From Plazaster borealis (lineage: Eukaryota > Echinodermata > Asteroidea > Forcipulatida > Labidiasteridae), in the NCBI GenBank assembly GCA_021014325.1, contig CM037463.1, forward strand, positions 8,005,001 through 8,069,000: a stretch of 64,000 nt of DNA, given 5' to 3'. A model generated the notes under the pieces. The model was given only the letters and a program-made list of their open reading frames with translations, was not told the DNA's origin and made no database searches. Positions 11,582 through 24,749 of the stretch are shown here, in pieces. Each line of letters starts with the position of its first letter. Position 1 is the stretch's first letter. A program made the translations under genes and the position numbers.

Positions 11582-13215
11582 TTTTTTTTTCTTTTGAGTG
11601 GAGCTCTTAGACTCCGTTTATTCAACTCCATTTAATTACAAGTACACTCATCTTCTATGAAAAACAATAATGCACATACTGATATATCAATACATTAAGT
11701 ACATATGAGGTTAAGTGACTTGTACATTAATTTCGTGGTAACTTTAGAAAAGGGTAGCAAACCCTCATCCCCGGGGTCAATTTGGAATTTCAGCCACCTG
11801 CTTGGATGGTTATTGGGCCCACAACGTTTTTCTTTGAGGAGGACTGGATTGATGTTTTGTTCAAGACGTTTAACTATGCGTCCGGCATTGATACAATTTA
11901 TTTTGCACCTCCTAGCCAATTCCTTAAAGGTAATAAGTCTGCTGTTTTTAACTACATGATGCAATTTGATGATGTTGTTCTTTATTAGAACAGGACTCGC
12001 TAAATCTTTATCCTTATTACCCGTAACCACTGAATTATTCCAGAGAGGGACGTTCATTACTTCCAAAACTGAGGAGAATTCTGGTCTGAAAACACTCCTG
12101 ATTGTTCGTAGGCTGTAAAAGGTCCATATAAAAGGGAGTGGTCTGCAATGACTTTTCTTGGTTTTTCCAAATACATGCCATCCCAGACTATGGCTTTCAC
12201 CAGTTTTCTCGATCCAATAGTTAAAGAATGATTTCCATTTACCATTACTTTTGATATAATTACTCAACCACATCAGTTTTAGACAGCGTAACCTGACCCC
12301 GACGTCCAAAAGACCCGTTCCTCCCATGTATCCAGGTCCGGTGATAGTGGCGCGCTTGATTTTGTCGGGTTTACCTGACCAGTAAAAACTAAAAATAATG
12401 TTTTCGATTTTCTTTACATACTCATCCGGGCAAGAGAGAACGCTACCCACATAGTTCAGTCTGCTTCCGACCGTGACGTTAACAATAACGGCCTTGCCCG
12501 CCAGAGTCAGGTCCCGCTGTCTAAACATATTTAACTTGCACTTAAGTTTGCTTATTCCGGGTTCCCAGTTATCAGCCGGTGTGACATTGTTTCCAAAAAG
12601 GATACCCAAAATTTTCATTTTATCATTGTTCCAGTTGAAGCCACATGGCTTTTCCATTCTGTTCTTCCATTTGCCAAGCCATAGACCCGTGGTTTTACTT
12701 GTGTTCACCTTAGATCCGCTACCTTTACAATATTTACACAAAACATCCGTAATGACCTGAAAATCACTTTCTTTAGAAATAAAAACTGTTGCATCATCGG
12801 CATGCTGGATAATTTTAACACATTCAGTTCCACCTGGAGACTGAATACCATGCAACCCATTATTGATTCTAATCAGAGTTCCTAAACCTTCTGCACAGAC
12901 TGCATATAACAATGGAGACAGGGAGACTTGTCTGATTCCTCTACTTATTTGGAAAGGTCTGCCAATGAAGTTATTTACAATGACACAGCTCACAGGATTG
13001 CTATACAAAAGCTTGATCCATTGAATGAATTTGGGGGGAATTCCCATTTTTTCAAGCATGCTAAACATATAATTCTCAATTAATTCTATGGAAAGCCTTC
13101 TCCTGGTCGATACTTAAGATTGCTGCTTCCTTATTGTTCCAATTAATGTAATCAATGCTATCACGCAAAAGGGTAAGGTTATCGTGAATTTTTCTTCCCG
13201 GTACACCACATGTCT
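11582..13215 (-). mobile_element. LINE fragment copy 1 (L1/Tx1-like, 5'-truncated)
   Basis: A 1634-bp insertion flanked by the direct repeat GTTCCACATGAT (11,570-11,581 and 13,216-13,227), which fits a target-site duplication from target-primed reverse transcription. On the minus strand the element runs from AGACATGTGGTGTACC to an A-rich tail (CAAAAGAAAAAAAAA on the sense strand). It has AATAAA at 11,617-11,622 (complement). The upstream half (endonuclease, N-terminal RT and any ORF1) is missing. The host monomer carries TTTATGG instead of TTTATAG just before the duplication, a mark shared with copies 4, 5 and 7. Confidence 0.93.
11695..13213 (-). pseudogene. Reverse-transcriptase remnant of LINE copy 1
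   Basis: A 457-codon open frame (11,695-13,068) covers RT motif B onward to the natural stop. A separate short frame upstream carries CGVPGRKIHDNL and the motif A core DQEKAF, but reads FHR where most copies have FDR. Motif B is damaged: RQVSLSPLLYA replaces RQGCPLSPLLYA because bases are missing near 12,926. Three one-base homopolymer losses between about 12,110 and 12,155 shift the frame and then restore it, changing some 25 residues. Private changes include RQRDLTL (W to R), RMEKP (D to E) and DEYVKK (F to Y). An inactive fragment. Confidence 0.85.
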
Positions 13216-16200
13216 GTTCCACATGATACAGAGCAGACTACTGAAGACATTTTATGTGTGTGGACTAGGTAAATAAGCCATAGTTTGAGAAATATGGAGA
13301 ATTTTGTGTGAGTTTGAAGTTTGGGTCCAAAATCAACATAATTCACCATGGCGGCATGGTCAAATTTTCAGATTTTGGGTCAACACTTTTTTTTTGATTT
13401 TATAGTTCCAAATGATACATAGCGGACTACTCAAGACATTTTATGTGTGCGGACTAGGTAAATAAGCCATAGTTTGAGAAATATGGAGAATTTTGTGTGA
13501 GTTTGAAGTTTGGGTCCAAAATCAACAAAATTCACCATGCCGGCATGGTCAAATTTTCAGAATTTTGGTCAAGATTTTAAAAAAAATTTTATAGTTCCAA
13601 ATGATACAGAGCGGACTACTGAAGACATTTTGTGTGTGCGGACTAGGTAAATAACCCATAGTTTGAAAAATATGGAGAATTTTGTGTGAGTTTGAAGTTT
13701 GGGTCCAAAATCAACAAAATTCACCATGCCGGCATGGTCAAATTTCAGAATTTTTGTCAACATTTTTTTATTTATTTTATAGTTCCAAATGATACAGAGC
13801 GGACTACTGAAGACATTTTATGTGTGCGGACTAGGTAAATAAGCCATAGTTTGAGAAATATGGAGAATTTTCTGTGAGTTTGAAGTTTGGGTCCAAAATC
13901 AACAAAATTCACCATGCCGGCATGGTCAAACTTTCAGAATTTGGGTCAACATTTTTTTTTTTGATTTTATAGTTCCACATGATATAGAGCGGACTACTGA
14001 AGATATTTTATGTGTGCGGACTGTGTAAATAAGCCATAGTTTGAGAAATATGGACAATTTTGTGTGAGTTTGAAGTTTGGGTCCAAAATCAACAAATTTC
14101 ACCATGCCGGCATGGTCCAATTTTCAGAATTTGGGTCAACATTTTTAAAATTTTTTTAAAGTTCCAAATGATACAGAGCGGACTACTCAAGACATTTTAT
14201 GTGTGCGGACTAGGTAAATAAGCCATAGTTTGAGAAATATGGAGAATTTTCCGTGACTTTGAAGTTTGGGTCCAAAATCAACAAAATTCACCATGCCGGC
14301 ATGGTCAAATTTTCAGAATTTGGGTCAACATTTTTAAATTTTTTTTATAGTTCCACATGATACACAGCGGACTACTGAAAACATTTTATGTGTGCGTACT
14401 AGGTAAATAAGCCATAGTTTGAGAAATATGGACAATTTTGTGTGAGTTTGAAGTTTGGGTCCAAAACCAACAAAATTCACCATGCCGGCATGGTCAAATT
14501 TTCAGAATTTGGGTCAACATTTTTTTTTTGATTTTATAGTTCCAAATGATACAGAGTGGACTACTCAAGACAATTTATGTGTGCGAACTGGGTAAGTAAG
14601 TCATAATTTGAGAAATATGGGGAATTTTGTGTGAGTTTGAAATTTGGGTCCAAAATCAACAAAAATTCACCATGCCGGCATGGTCAAATTTTCAGAATTT
14701 GGGTCAACATTTTTTATTTTATTTTAAAGTTCCAAATGATACAGAGCGGACTACTCAAGACATTTTATGTGTGCGAACTAGGTAAATAAGCCATAGTTTG
14801 AGAAATATGGAGAATTTTGTGTGAGTTTGAAGTTTGGGTCCAAAATCAACAAAATTCACCATGCCGGCATGGTCAAATTTTCAGAATTTGGGTCAAGATT
14901 TTTTTTTTTGATTTTATAGTTCCACATGATACAGAGCGGACTACTGAAGACATTTTATGTGTGCGTACTAGGTAAATAAGCCATAGTTTGAGAAATATGG
15001 AGAATTTTGTGTGAGTTTGAAGTTTGGGTCCAAAACCAACAAAATTCACCATGCCGGCATGGTCAAATTTTCAGAATTTGGGTCAACATTTTTTAAAATT
15101 TTTTATAGTTCCACATGATACACAGCGGACTACTGAAGACATTTTATGTGTGCGTACTAGGTAAATAAGCCATAGTTTGAGAAATATGGACAATTTTGTG
15201 TGAGTTTGAAGTTTGGGTCCAAAACCAACAAAATTCACCATGCCGCCATGGTCAAATTTTCAGAATTTGGGTCAACATTTTTTTTTTGATTTTATAGTTC
15301 CAAATGATACAGAGCGGACTACTGAAGACAATTTATGTGTGCGTACTGGGTAAGTAAGTCATAATTTGAGAAATATGGGGAATTTTGTGTGAGTTTGAAG
15401 TTTGGGTCCAAAATCAACAAAAATTCACCATGCCGGCATGGTCAAATTTTCAGAATTTGGGTCAACATTTTTTATTTTATTTTTAAAGTTCCAAATGATA
15501 CAGAGCGGACTACTCAAGACAATTTATGTGTGCGAACTAGGTAAATAAGCCATAGTTTGAGAAATATGGAGAATTTTGTGTGAGTTTGAAGTTTGGGTCC
15601 AAAATCAACAAAATTCACCATGCCGGCATGGTCAAATTTTCAGAATTTGGGTCAACATTTTTTTTTTGATTTTATAGTTCCAAATGATACAGAGCGGACT
15701 ACTCAAGACATTTTATGTGTGCGGACTAGGTAAATAAGCCATAGTTTGAGAAATATGGAGAATTTTGTGTGAGTTTGAAGTTTGGGTCCAAAATCAACAA
15801 AATTCACCATGCCGGCATGGTCAAATTTTCAGAATTTTGGTCAACATTTTTTTTGTTGATTTTTTAGTTCCACATGATTTAGAGCGGACTACTGAAGACA
15901 TTTTATGTGTGCGGACTGTGTAAATAAGCCATAGTTTGAGAAATATGGAGAATTTTCTGTGAGTTTGAAGTTTGGGTCCAAAATCAACAAAATTCACCAT
16001 GCCGGCATGGTCCAATTTTCAGAATTTGGGTCAACATTTTTAAAAATTTTTTATAGTTCCAAATGATACAGAGCGGACTACTGAAGACATTTTATGTGTG
16101 CGGACTGTGTAAATAAGCCATAATTTGAGAAATATGGAGAATTTTGTGTGAATTTTCAGAATTTTGGTCAACACTTTTTCTTTTTTTTTATAATTCCAAA

Positions 16201-19200
16201 TGATACAGAGCGGACTACTGAAGACAATTTATGTGTGCGAACTGGGTGTGTAAGTCATTATTTCAGAAATACGGGGAATTTTGTAAGAGTTTGAAGTTTG
16301 GGTCCAAAATCAACAAAATTCACCATGTCGGCATGGTCAAATTTTCAGAATTTTGGTCAACATTTTAAAAAAATTTTTATAGTTCCAAATGATACAGAGC
16401 GGACTACTCAAGACATTTTATGTGTGCGGACTGTGTAAATAAGCCATAGTTTGAGAAATATGGAGAATTTTGTGTGAGTTTGAAGTTTGGGTCCAAAATC
16501 AACAAAATTCACCATGCCGGCATGGTCAAATTTTCAGAATTTGGGTCAACATTTTCTTTTTGATTTTATAGTTCCAAATGATACAGAGCGGACTACTGAA
16601 GACATTTTATGTGTGTGGACTAGGTAAATAAGCCATTATTTGAGAAATATGGAGAATTTTGTGTGAGTTTGAAGTTTGGGTCCAAAACCAACAAAATTCA
16701 CCATGCCGGCATGGTCAAATTTTCAGAATTTGGGTCAACATTTTTTTTTGATTTTGTAGTTCCAAATGATACAGAGCTGACTACTGAAGACATTTTATGT
16801 GTGCGGACTAGGTAAATAAGCCATAGTTTGAGAAATATGGAGAATTTTGTGTGAGTTTGAAGTTTGGGTCCAAAATCAACAAAATTCACCATGCCGGCAT
16901 GGTCAAATATTCAGAATTTGGGTCAACATTTTTTATTTTATTTTAAAGTTCCAAATGATACAGAGCGGACTACTGAAAACATTTTTTGTGTGCGGACTAG
17001 GTAAATTAGCCATAGTTTGAGAAATATGGAGAATTTTGTGTGAGTTTGAAGTTTGGGTCCAAAATCAACAAAATTCACCATGCCGGCATGGTCCAATTTT
17101 CAGAATTTGGGTCAACATTTTTAAATTTTTTTTATAGTTCCAAATGATACAGAGCGGACTACTGAAGACATTTTATGTGTGCGGAATTCACCATGCCGGC
17201 ATGGTCAAATTTTCAGAATTTTTGTCAACATTTTTTTTTTGATTTTTTAGTTCCACATGATTTAGAGCGGACTACTGAAGACATTTTATGTGTGCGGACT
17301 GTGTAAATAAGCCATAGTTTGAGAAATATGGAGAATTTTGTGTGAGTTTGAAGTTTGGGTCCAAAATCAACAAAATTCACCATGCCGGCATGGTCAAATT
17401 TTCAGAATTTGGGTCAACATTTTCTTTTTGATTTTATAGTTCCAAATGATACAGAGCGAACTACTCAAGACATTTTATGTGTGCGGACTAGGTAAATAAG
17501 CCATAGTTTGAGAAATATGGAGAATTTTGTGTAAGTTTGAAGTTTGGGTCCAAAATTAACAAAATTCACCATGCCGGCATGGTCCAATTTTCAGAATTTT
17601 TGTCAACATTTTTTTTTTTGATTTTATAGTTCCACATGATACAGAGCGGACTACTGAAGACATTTTATGTGTGCGTACTAGGTAAATAAGCCATAGTTTG
17701 AGAAATATGGAGAATTTTGTGTGAGTTTGAAGTTTGGGTCCAAAACCAACAAAATTCACCATGCCGGCATGGTCAAATTTTCATAATTTGGGTCAACATT
17801 TTTTTTTTTGATTTTATAGTTCCACATGATACAGAGCGGACTACTGAAGACATTTTATGTGTGCGTACTAGGTAAATAAGCCATAGTTTGAGAAATATGG
17901 AGAATTTTGTGTGAGTTTGAAGTTTGGGTCCAAAACCAACAAAATTCGCCATGCCGGCATGGTCAAATTTTCAGAATTTGGGTCAACATTTTTTAAAATT
18001 TTTTATAGTTCCACATGATACACAGCGGACTACTGAAGACATTTTATGTGTGCGTACTAGGTAAATAAGCCATAGTTTGAGAAATATGGAAAATTTTGTG
18101 TGAGTTTGAAGTTTGGGTCCAAAACCAACAAAATTCACCATGCCGGCATGGTCAAATTTTCAGAATTTGGGTCAACATTTTTTTTTTGATTTTATAGTTC
18201 CAAATGATACAGAGTGGACTACTGAAGACAATTTATGTGTGCGAACTGGGTAAGTAAGTCATAATTTGAGAAATATGGGGAATTTTGTGTGAGTTTGAAG
18301 TTTGGGTCCAAAATCAACAAAAATTCACCATGCCGGCATGGTCAAATTTTCAGAATTTGGGTCAACATTTTTTATTTTATTTTTAAAGTTCCAAATGATA
18401 CAGAGCGGACTACTCAAGACAATTTATGTGTGCGAACTAGGTAAATAAGCCATAGTTTGAGAAATATGGAGAATTTTGTGTCAGTTTGAAGTTTGGGTCC
18501 AAAATCAACAAAATTCACCATGCCGGCATGGTCAAATTTTCAGAATTTGGGTCAACATTTTTTTTTGGATTTTATAGTTCCAAATGATACAGAGCGGACT
18601 ACTGAAGACATTTTATGTGTGCGGACTAGGTAAATAAGCCATAGTTTGAGAAATATGGAGAATTTTCTGTGAGTTTGAAGTTTGGGTCCAAAATCAACAA
18701 AATTCATTATGCCGGCATGGTCAAATTTTCAGAATTTTTGTCAACATTTTTTTTTTTGATTTTTTAGTTCCACATGATTTAGAGCGGACTACTGAAGACA
18801 TTTTATGTGTGCGGACTGTGTAAATAAGCCATAGTTTGAGAAATATGGAGAATTTTCTGTGAGTTTGAAGTTTGGGTCCAAAATCAACAAAATTCACCAT
18901 GCCGGCATGGTCCAATTTTCAGAATTTGGGTCAACATTTTTTAAAATTTTTTATAGTTCCAAATGATACAGAGCGGACTACTGAAGACATTTTATGTGTG
19001 CGTACTGTGTAAATAAGCCATAATTTGAGAAATATGGAGAATTTTGTGTGAATTTTCAGAATTTTGGTCAACACTTTTTTTTTTTTTTATAATTCCAAAT
19101 GATACAGAGCGGACTACTGAAGACAATTTATGTGTGCGAACTGGGTAAGTAAGTCATTATTTCAGAAATACGGGGAATTTTGTAAGAGTTTGAAGTTTGG

Positions 19201-22200
19201 GTCCAAAATCAACAAAATTCACCATGTCGGCATGGTCAAATTTTCAGAATTTTGGTCAACATTTTTAAATTTTTATAGTTCCAAATGATACAGAGCGGAC
19301 TACTCAAGACATTTTATGTGTGCGGACTGTGTAAATAAGCCATAGTTTGAGAAATATGGAGAATTTTGTGTGAGTTTGAAGTTTGGGTCCAAAATCAACA
19401 AAATTCACCATGCCGGCATGGTCAAATTTTCAGAATTTGGGTCAACATTTTCTTTTTGATTTTATAGTTCCAAATGATACAGAGCGGACTACTGAAGACA
19501 TTTTATGTGTGTGGACTAGGTAAATAAGCCATAGTTTGAGAAATATGGACAATTTTGTGTGAGTTTGAAGTTTGGGTCCAAAACTAACAAAATTCACCAT
19601 GCCGGCATGGTCAAATTTTCAGAATTTGGGTCAACATTTTTTTTTGATTTTATAGTTCCAAATGATACAGAATGGACAGCTCAAGACATTTTATGTGTGC
19701 GGACTTGGTAAATAAGCCATAGTTTGAGAAATATGGAGAATTTTGTGTGAGTTTGAAGTTTGGGTCCAAAACCAACAAAATTCACCATGCCGGCATGGTC
19801 AAATTTTCAGAATTTTGGTCAACATTTTTTTTTTTTTTTTATAGTTCCACATGATACAGAGCAGACTACTGAAGACATTTTATGTGTGCGGACTGGGTAA
19901 ATAAGCCATAGTTTGAGAAATATGGAGAATTTTCTGTGAGTTTGAAGTTTGGGTCCAAAATCAACATAATTCACCATGCCGGCATGGTCAAATTTTCAGA
20001 ATTTGGGTCAACATTTTTAAAAATATTTTATAGTTCCAAATGATACAGAGCGGACTACTGAAGACATTTTTTGTGTGCGGACTAGGTAAATAAGCCATAG
20101 TTTGAGAAATATGGAGAATTTTGTGTGAGTTTGAAGTTTGGGTCCAAAATCAACAAAATTCACCATGCCGGCATGGTCCAATTTTCAGAATTTGGGTCAA
20201 CATTTTTAAATTTTTTTTATAGTTCCAAATGATACAGAGCGGACTACTGAAGACATTTTATGTGTGCGGAATTCACCATGCCGGCATGGTCAAATTTTCA
20301 GAATTTTGGTCAACATTTTTTTTTTTGATTTTTTAGTTCCACATGATTTAGAGCGGACTACTGAAGACATTTTATGTGTGCGGACTGTGTAAATAAGCCA
20401 TAGTTTGAGAAATATGGAGAATTTTGTGTGAGTTTGAAGTTTGGGTCCAAAATCAACAAAATTCACCATGCCGGCATGGTCAAATTTTCAGAATTTGGGT
20501 CAACATTTTCTTTTTGATTTTATAGTTCCAAATGATACAGAGCGAACTACTCAAGACATTTTATGTGTGCGGACTAGGTAAATAAGCCATAGTTTGAGAA
20601 ATATGGAGAATTTTGTGTAAGTTTGAAGTTTGGGTCCAAAATTAACAAAATTCACCATGCCGGCATGGTCAAATTTTCAGAATTTTTGTCAACATTTTTT
20701 TTTTTGATTTTATAGTTCCACATGATACAGAGCGGACTACTGAAGACATTTTATGTGTGCGTACTAGGTAAATAAGCCATAGTTTGAGAAATATGGAGAA
20801 TTTTGTGTGAGTTTGAAGTTTGGGTCCAAAATCAACAAAATTCACCATGCCGGCATGGTCAAATTTTCAGAATTTGGGTCAACATTTTCTTTTTGATTTT
20901 ATAGTTCCAAATGATACAGAGCGGACTACTGAAGACATTTTATGTGTGTGGACTAGGTAAATAAGCCATAGTTTGAGAAATATGGACAATTTTGTGTGAG
21001 TTTGAAGTTTGGGTCCAAAACTAACAAAATTCACCATGCCGGCATGGTCAAATTTTCAGAATTTGGGTCAACATTTTTTTTTGATTTTATAGTTCCAAAT
21101 GATACAGAATGGACAGCTCAAGACATTTTATGTGTGCGGACTTGGTAAATAAGCCATAGTTTGAGAAATATGGAGAATTTTGTGTGAGTTTGAAGTTTGG
21201 GTCCAAAACCAACAAAATTCACCATGCCGGCATGGTCAAATTTTCAGAATTTTGGTCAACATTTTTTTTTTTTTTTTATAGTTCCACATGATACAGAGCA
21301 GACTACTGAAGACATTTTATGTGTGCGGACTGGGTAAATAAGCCATAGTTTGAGAAATATGGAGAATTTTCTGTGAGTTTGAAGTTTGGGTCCAAAATCA
21401 ACATAATTCACCATGCCGGCATGGTCAAATTTTCAGAATTTGGGTCAACATTTTTAAAAATATTTTATAGTTCCAAATGATACAGAGCGGACTACTGAAG
21501 ACATTTTTGTGTGCGGACTAGGTAAATAAGCCATAGTTTGAGAAATATGGAGAATTTTGTGTGAGTTTGAAGTTTGGGTCCAAAATCAACAAAATTCACC
21601 ATGCCGGCATGGTCCAATTTTCAGAATTTGGGTCAACATTTTTAAATTTTTTTTATAGTTCCAAATGATACAGAGCGGACTACTGAAGACATTTTATGTG
21701 TGCGGAATTCACCATGCCGGCATGGTCAAATTTTCAGAATTTTGGTCAACATTTTTTTTGATTTTTTAGTTCCACATGATTTAGAGCGGACTACTGAAGA
21801 CATTTTATGTGTGCGGACTGTGTAAATAAGCCATAGTTTGAGAAATATGGAGAATTTTGTGTGAGTTTGAAGTTTGGGTCCAAAATCAACAAAATTCACC
21901 ATGCCGGCATGGTCAAATTTTCAGAATTTGGGTCAACATTTTTTTTTGATTTTATAGTTCCAAATGATACAGAGTGGACTACTGAAGACATTTTATGTGT
22001 GCGGACTAGGTAAATAAGCCATAGTTTGAGAAATATGGAGAATTTTGTGTAAGTTTGAAGTTTGGGTCCAAAATTAACAAAATTCACCATGCCGGCATGG
22101 TCAAATTTTCAGAATTTTTGTCAACATTTTTTTTTTTGATTTTATAGTTCCACATGATACAGAGCGGACTACTGAAGACATTTTATGTGTGCGTACTAGG

Positions 22201-24749
22201 TAAATAAGCCATAGTTTGAGAAATATGGAGAATTTTGTGTGAGTTTGAAGTTTGGGTCCAAAACCAACAAAATTCACCATGCCGGCATGGTCAAATTTTC
22301 AGAATTTTTGTCAACATTTTTTTTTTTGATTTTATAGTTCCACATGATACAGAGCGGACTACTGAAGACATTTTATGTGTGCGTACTAGGTAAATAAGCC
22401 ATAGTTTGAGAAATATGGAGAATTTTGTGTGAGTTTGAAGTTTGGGTCCAAAACCAACAAAATTCACCATGCCGGCATGGTCAAATTTTCAGAATTTGGG
22501 TCAACATTTTTTTAAATTTTTTATAGTTCCACATGATACACAGCGGACTACTGAAGACATTTTATGTGTGCGTACTAGGTAAATAAGCCATAGTTTGAGA
22601 AATATGGAAAATTTTGTGTGAGTTTGAAGTTTGGGTCCAAAACCAACAAAATTCACCATGCCGGCATGGTCAAATTTTCAGAATTTGGGTCAACATTTTT
22701 TTTTTGATTTTATAGTTCCAAATGATACAGAGTGGACTACTGAAGACAATTTATGTGTGCGTACTGGGTAAGTAAGTCATAATTTGAGAAATATGGGGAA
22801 TTTTGTGTGAGTTTGAAGTTTGGGTCCAAAATCAACAAAATTCACCATGCCGGCATGGTCAAATTTTCAGAATTTGGGTCAACATTTTTTATTTTATTTT
22901 AAAGTTCCAAATGATACAGAGCGGACTACTCAAGACAATTTATGTGTGCGAACTAGGTAAATAAGCCATAGTTTGAGAAATATGGAGAATTTTGTGTGAG
23001 TTTGAAGTTTGGGTCCAAAATCAACAAAATTCACCATGCCGGCATGGTCAAATTTTCAGAATTTGGGTCAACATATTTTATTTTATAGTTCCAAATGATA
23101 CAGAGCGGACTACTCAAGACATTTTATGTGTGCGGACTAGGTAAATAAGCCATAGTTTGAGAAATATGGAGAATTTTGTGTGAGTTTGAAGTTTGGGTCC
23201 AAAATCAACAAAATTCACCATGCCGGCATGGTCAAATTTTCAGAAATTTTCTCAACAAAGTTTATTTTGAATTTTTAGTTCCACATGATTTAGAGCGGAC
23301 TACTGAAGACATTTTATGTGTGCGGACTGTGTAAATAAGCCATAGTTTGAGAAATATGGAGAATTTTCTGTGAGTTTGAAGTTTGGGTCCAAAATCAACA
23401 AAATTCACCATGCCGGCATGGTCCAATTTTCAGAATTTGGGTCAACATTTTTTTAAATTTTTTATAGTTCCAAATGATACAGAGCGGACTACTGAAGACA
23501 TTTTATGTGTGCGGACTGTGTAAATAAGCCATAATTTGAGAAATATGGAGAATTTTGTGTGAATTTTCAGAATTTTGGTCAACACTTTTTTTTATTTTTT
23601 ATAATTCCAAATGATACAGAGCGGACTACTGAAGACAATTTATGTGTGCGAACTGGGTAAGTAAGTCATTATTTCAGAAATACGGGGAATTTTGTAAGAG
23701 TTTGAAGTTTGGGTCCAAAATCAACAAAATTCACCATGTCGGCATGGTCAAATTTTCAGAATTTTGGTCAACATTTTTTTAAATTTTTTATAGTTCCAAA
23801 TGATACAGAGCGGACTACTCAAGACATTTTATGTGTGCGGACTGTGTAAATAAGCCATAGTTTGAGAAATATGGAGAATTTTGTGTGAGTTTGAAGTTTG
23901 GGTCCAAAATCAACAAAATTCACCATGCCGGCATGGTCAAATTTTCAGAATTTGGGTCAACATTTTCTTTTTGATTTTATAGTTCCAAATGATACAGAGC
24001 GGACTACTGAAGACATTTTATGTGTGTGGACTAGGTAAATAAGCCATAGTTTGAGAAATATGGACAATTTTGTGTGAGTTTGAAGTTTGGGTCCAAAACT
24101 AACAAAATTCACCATGCCGGCATGGTCAAATTTTCAGAATTTGGGTCAACATTTTTTTTTGATTTTATAGTTCCAAATGATACAGAATGGACAGCTCAAG
24201 ACATTTTATGTGTGCGGACTTGGTAAATAAGCCATAGTTTGAGAAATATGGAGAATTTTGTGTGAGTTTGAAGTTTGGGTCCAAAACCAACAAAATTCAC
24301 CATGCCGGCATGGTCAAATTTTCAGAATTTTGGTCAACATTTTTTTTTTTTTTTTATAGTTCCACATGATACAGAGCAGACTACTGAAGACATTTTATGT
24401 GTGCGGACTGGGTAAATAAGCCATAGTTTGAGAAATATGGAGAATTTTGTGTGAGTTTGAAGTTTGGGTCCAAAATCAACATAATTCACCATGCCGGCAT
24501 GGTCAAATTTTCAGAATTTGGGTCAACATTTTTAAAAATATTTTATAGTTCCAAATGATACAGAGCGGACTACTGAAGACATTTTATGTGTGCGGACTAG
24601 GTAAATAAGCCATAGTTTGAGAAATATGGAGAATTTTCTGTGAGTTTGAAGTTTGGGTCCAAAATCAACAAAATTCACCATGCCGGCATGGTCAAATTTT
24701 CAGAATTTTTGTCAACATTTTTATTTTTGATTTTATAGTTCCACATGAT
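13216..24749 (+). repeat. Satellite array block 2, with about 1.48-kb higher-order repeat
   Basis: About 61 monomers in the same orientation as block 1. A variant with GATTTAGAGCGG in place of GATACAGAGCGG occurs at 15,876, 17,259, 18,776, 20,345, 21,778 and 23,287. The intervals of 1.38-1.57 kb indicate an 8-monomer unit that includes shortened monomers. A GACAGCTCAAG variant recurs at about 19,676, 21,114 and 24,191. From about 20.8 kb the block resembles 19.4-20.8 kb almost line for line, so recent local duplication is likely. At 23,241-23,275 one linker is unusual (TCTCAACAAAGTTTATTTTG). No gene is seen. Confidence 0.96.
17176..17195 (+). repeat. Truncated monomer keeping the dyad (GCGGA|ATTCACC junction)
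   Basis: GTGCGGA runs straight into ATTCACCATGCCGG, dropping about 76 bp that include the GTAAATAAG element and AGTTTGGGTCC. The identical junction is present at 20,266 and 21,702, showing that a single deletion spread with the 1.5-3.1 kb repeat unit. Confidence 0.85.
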
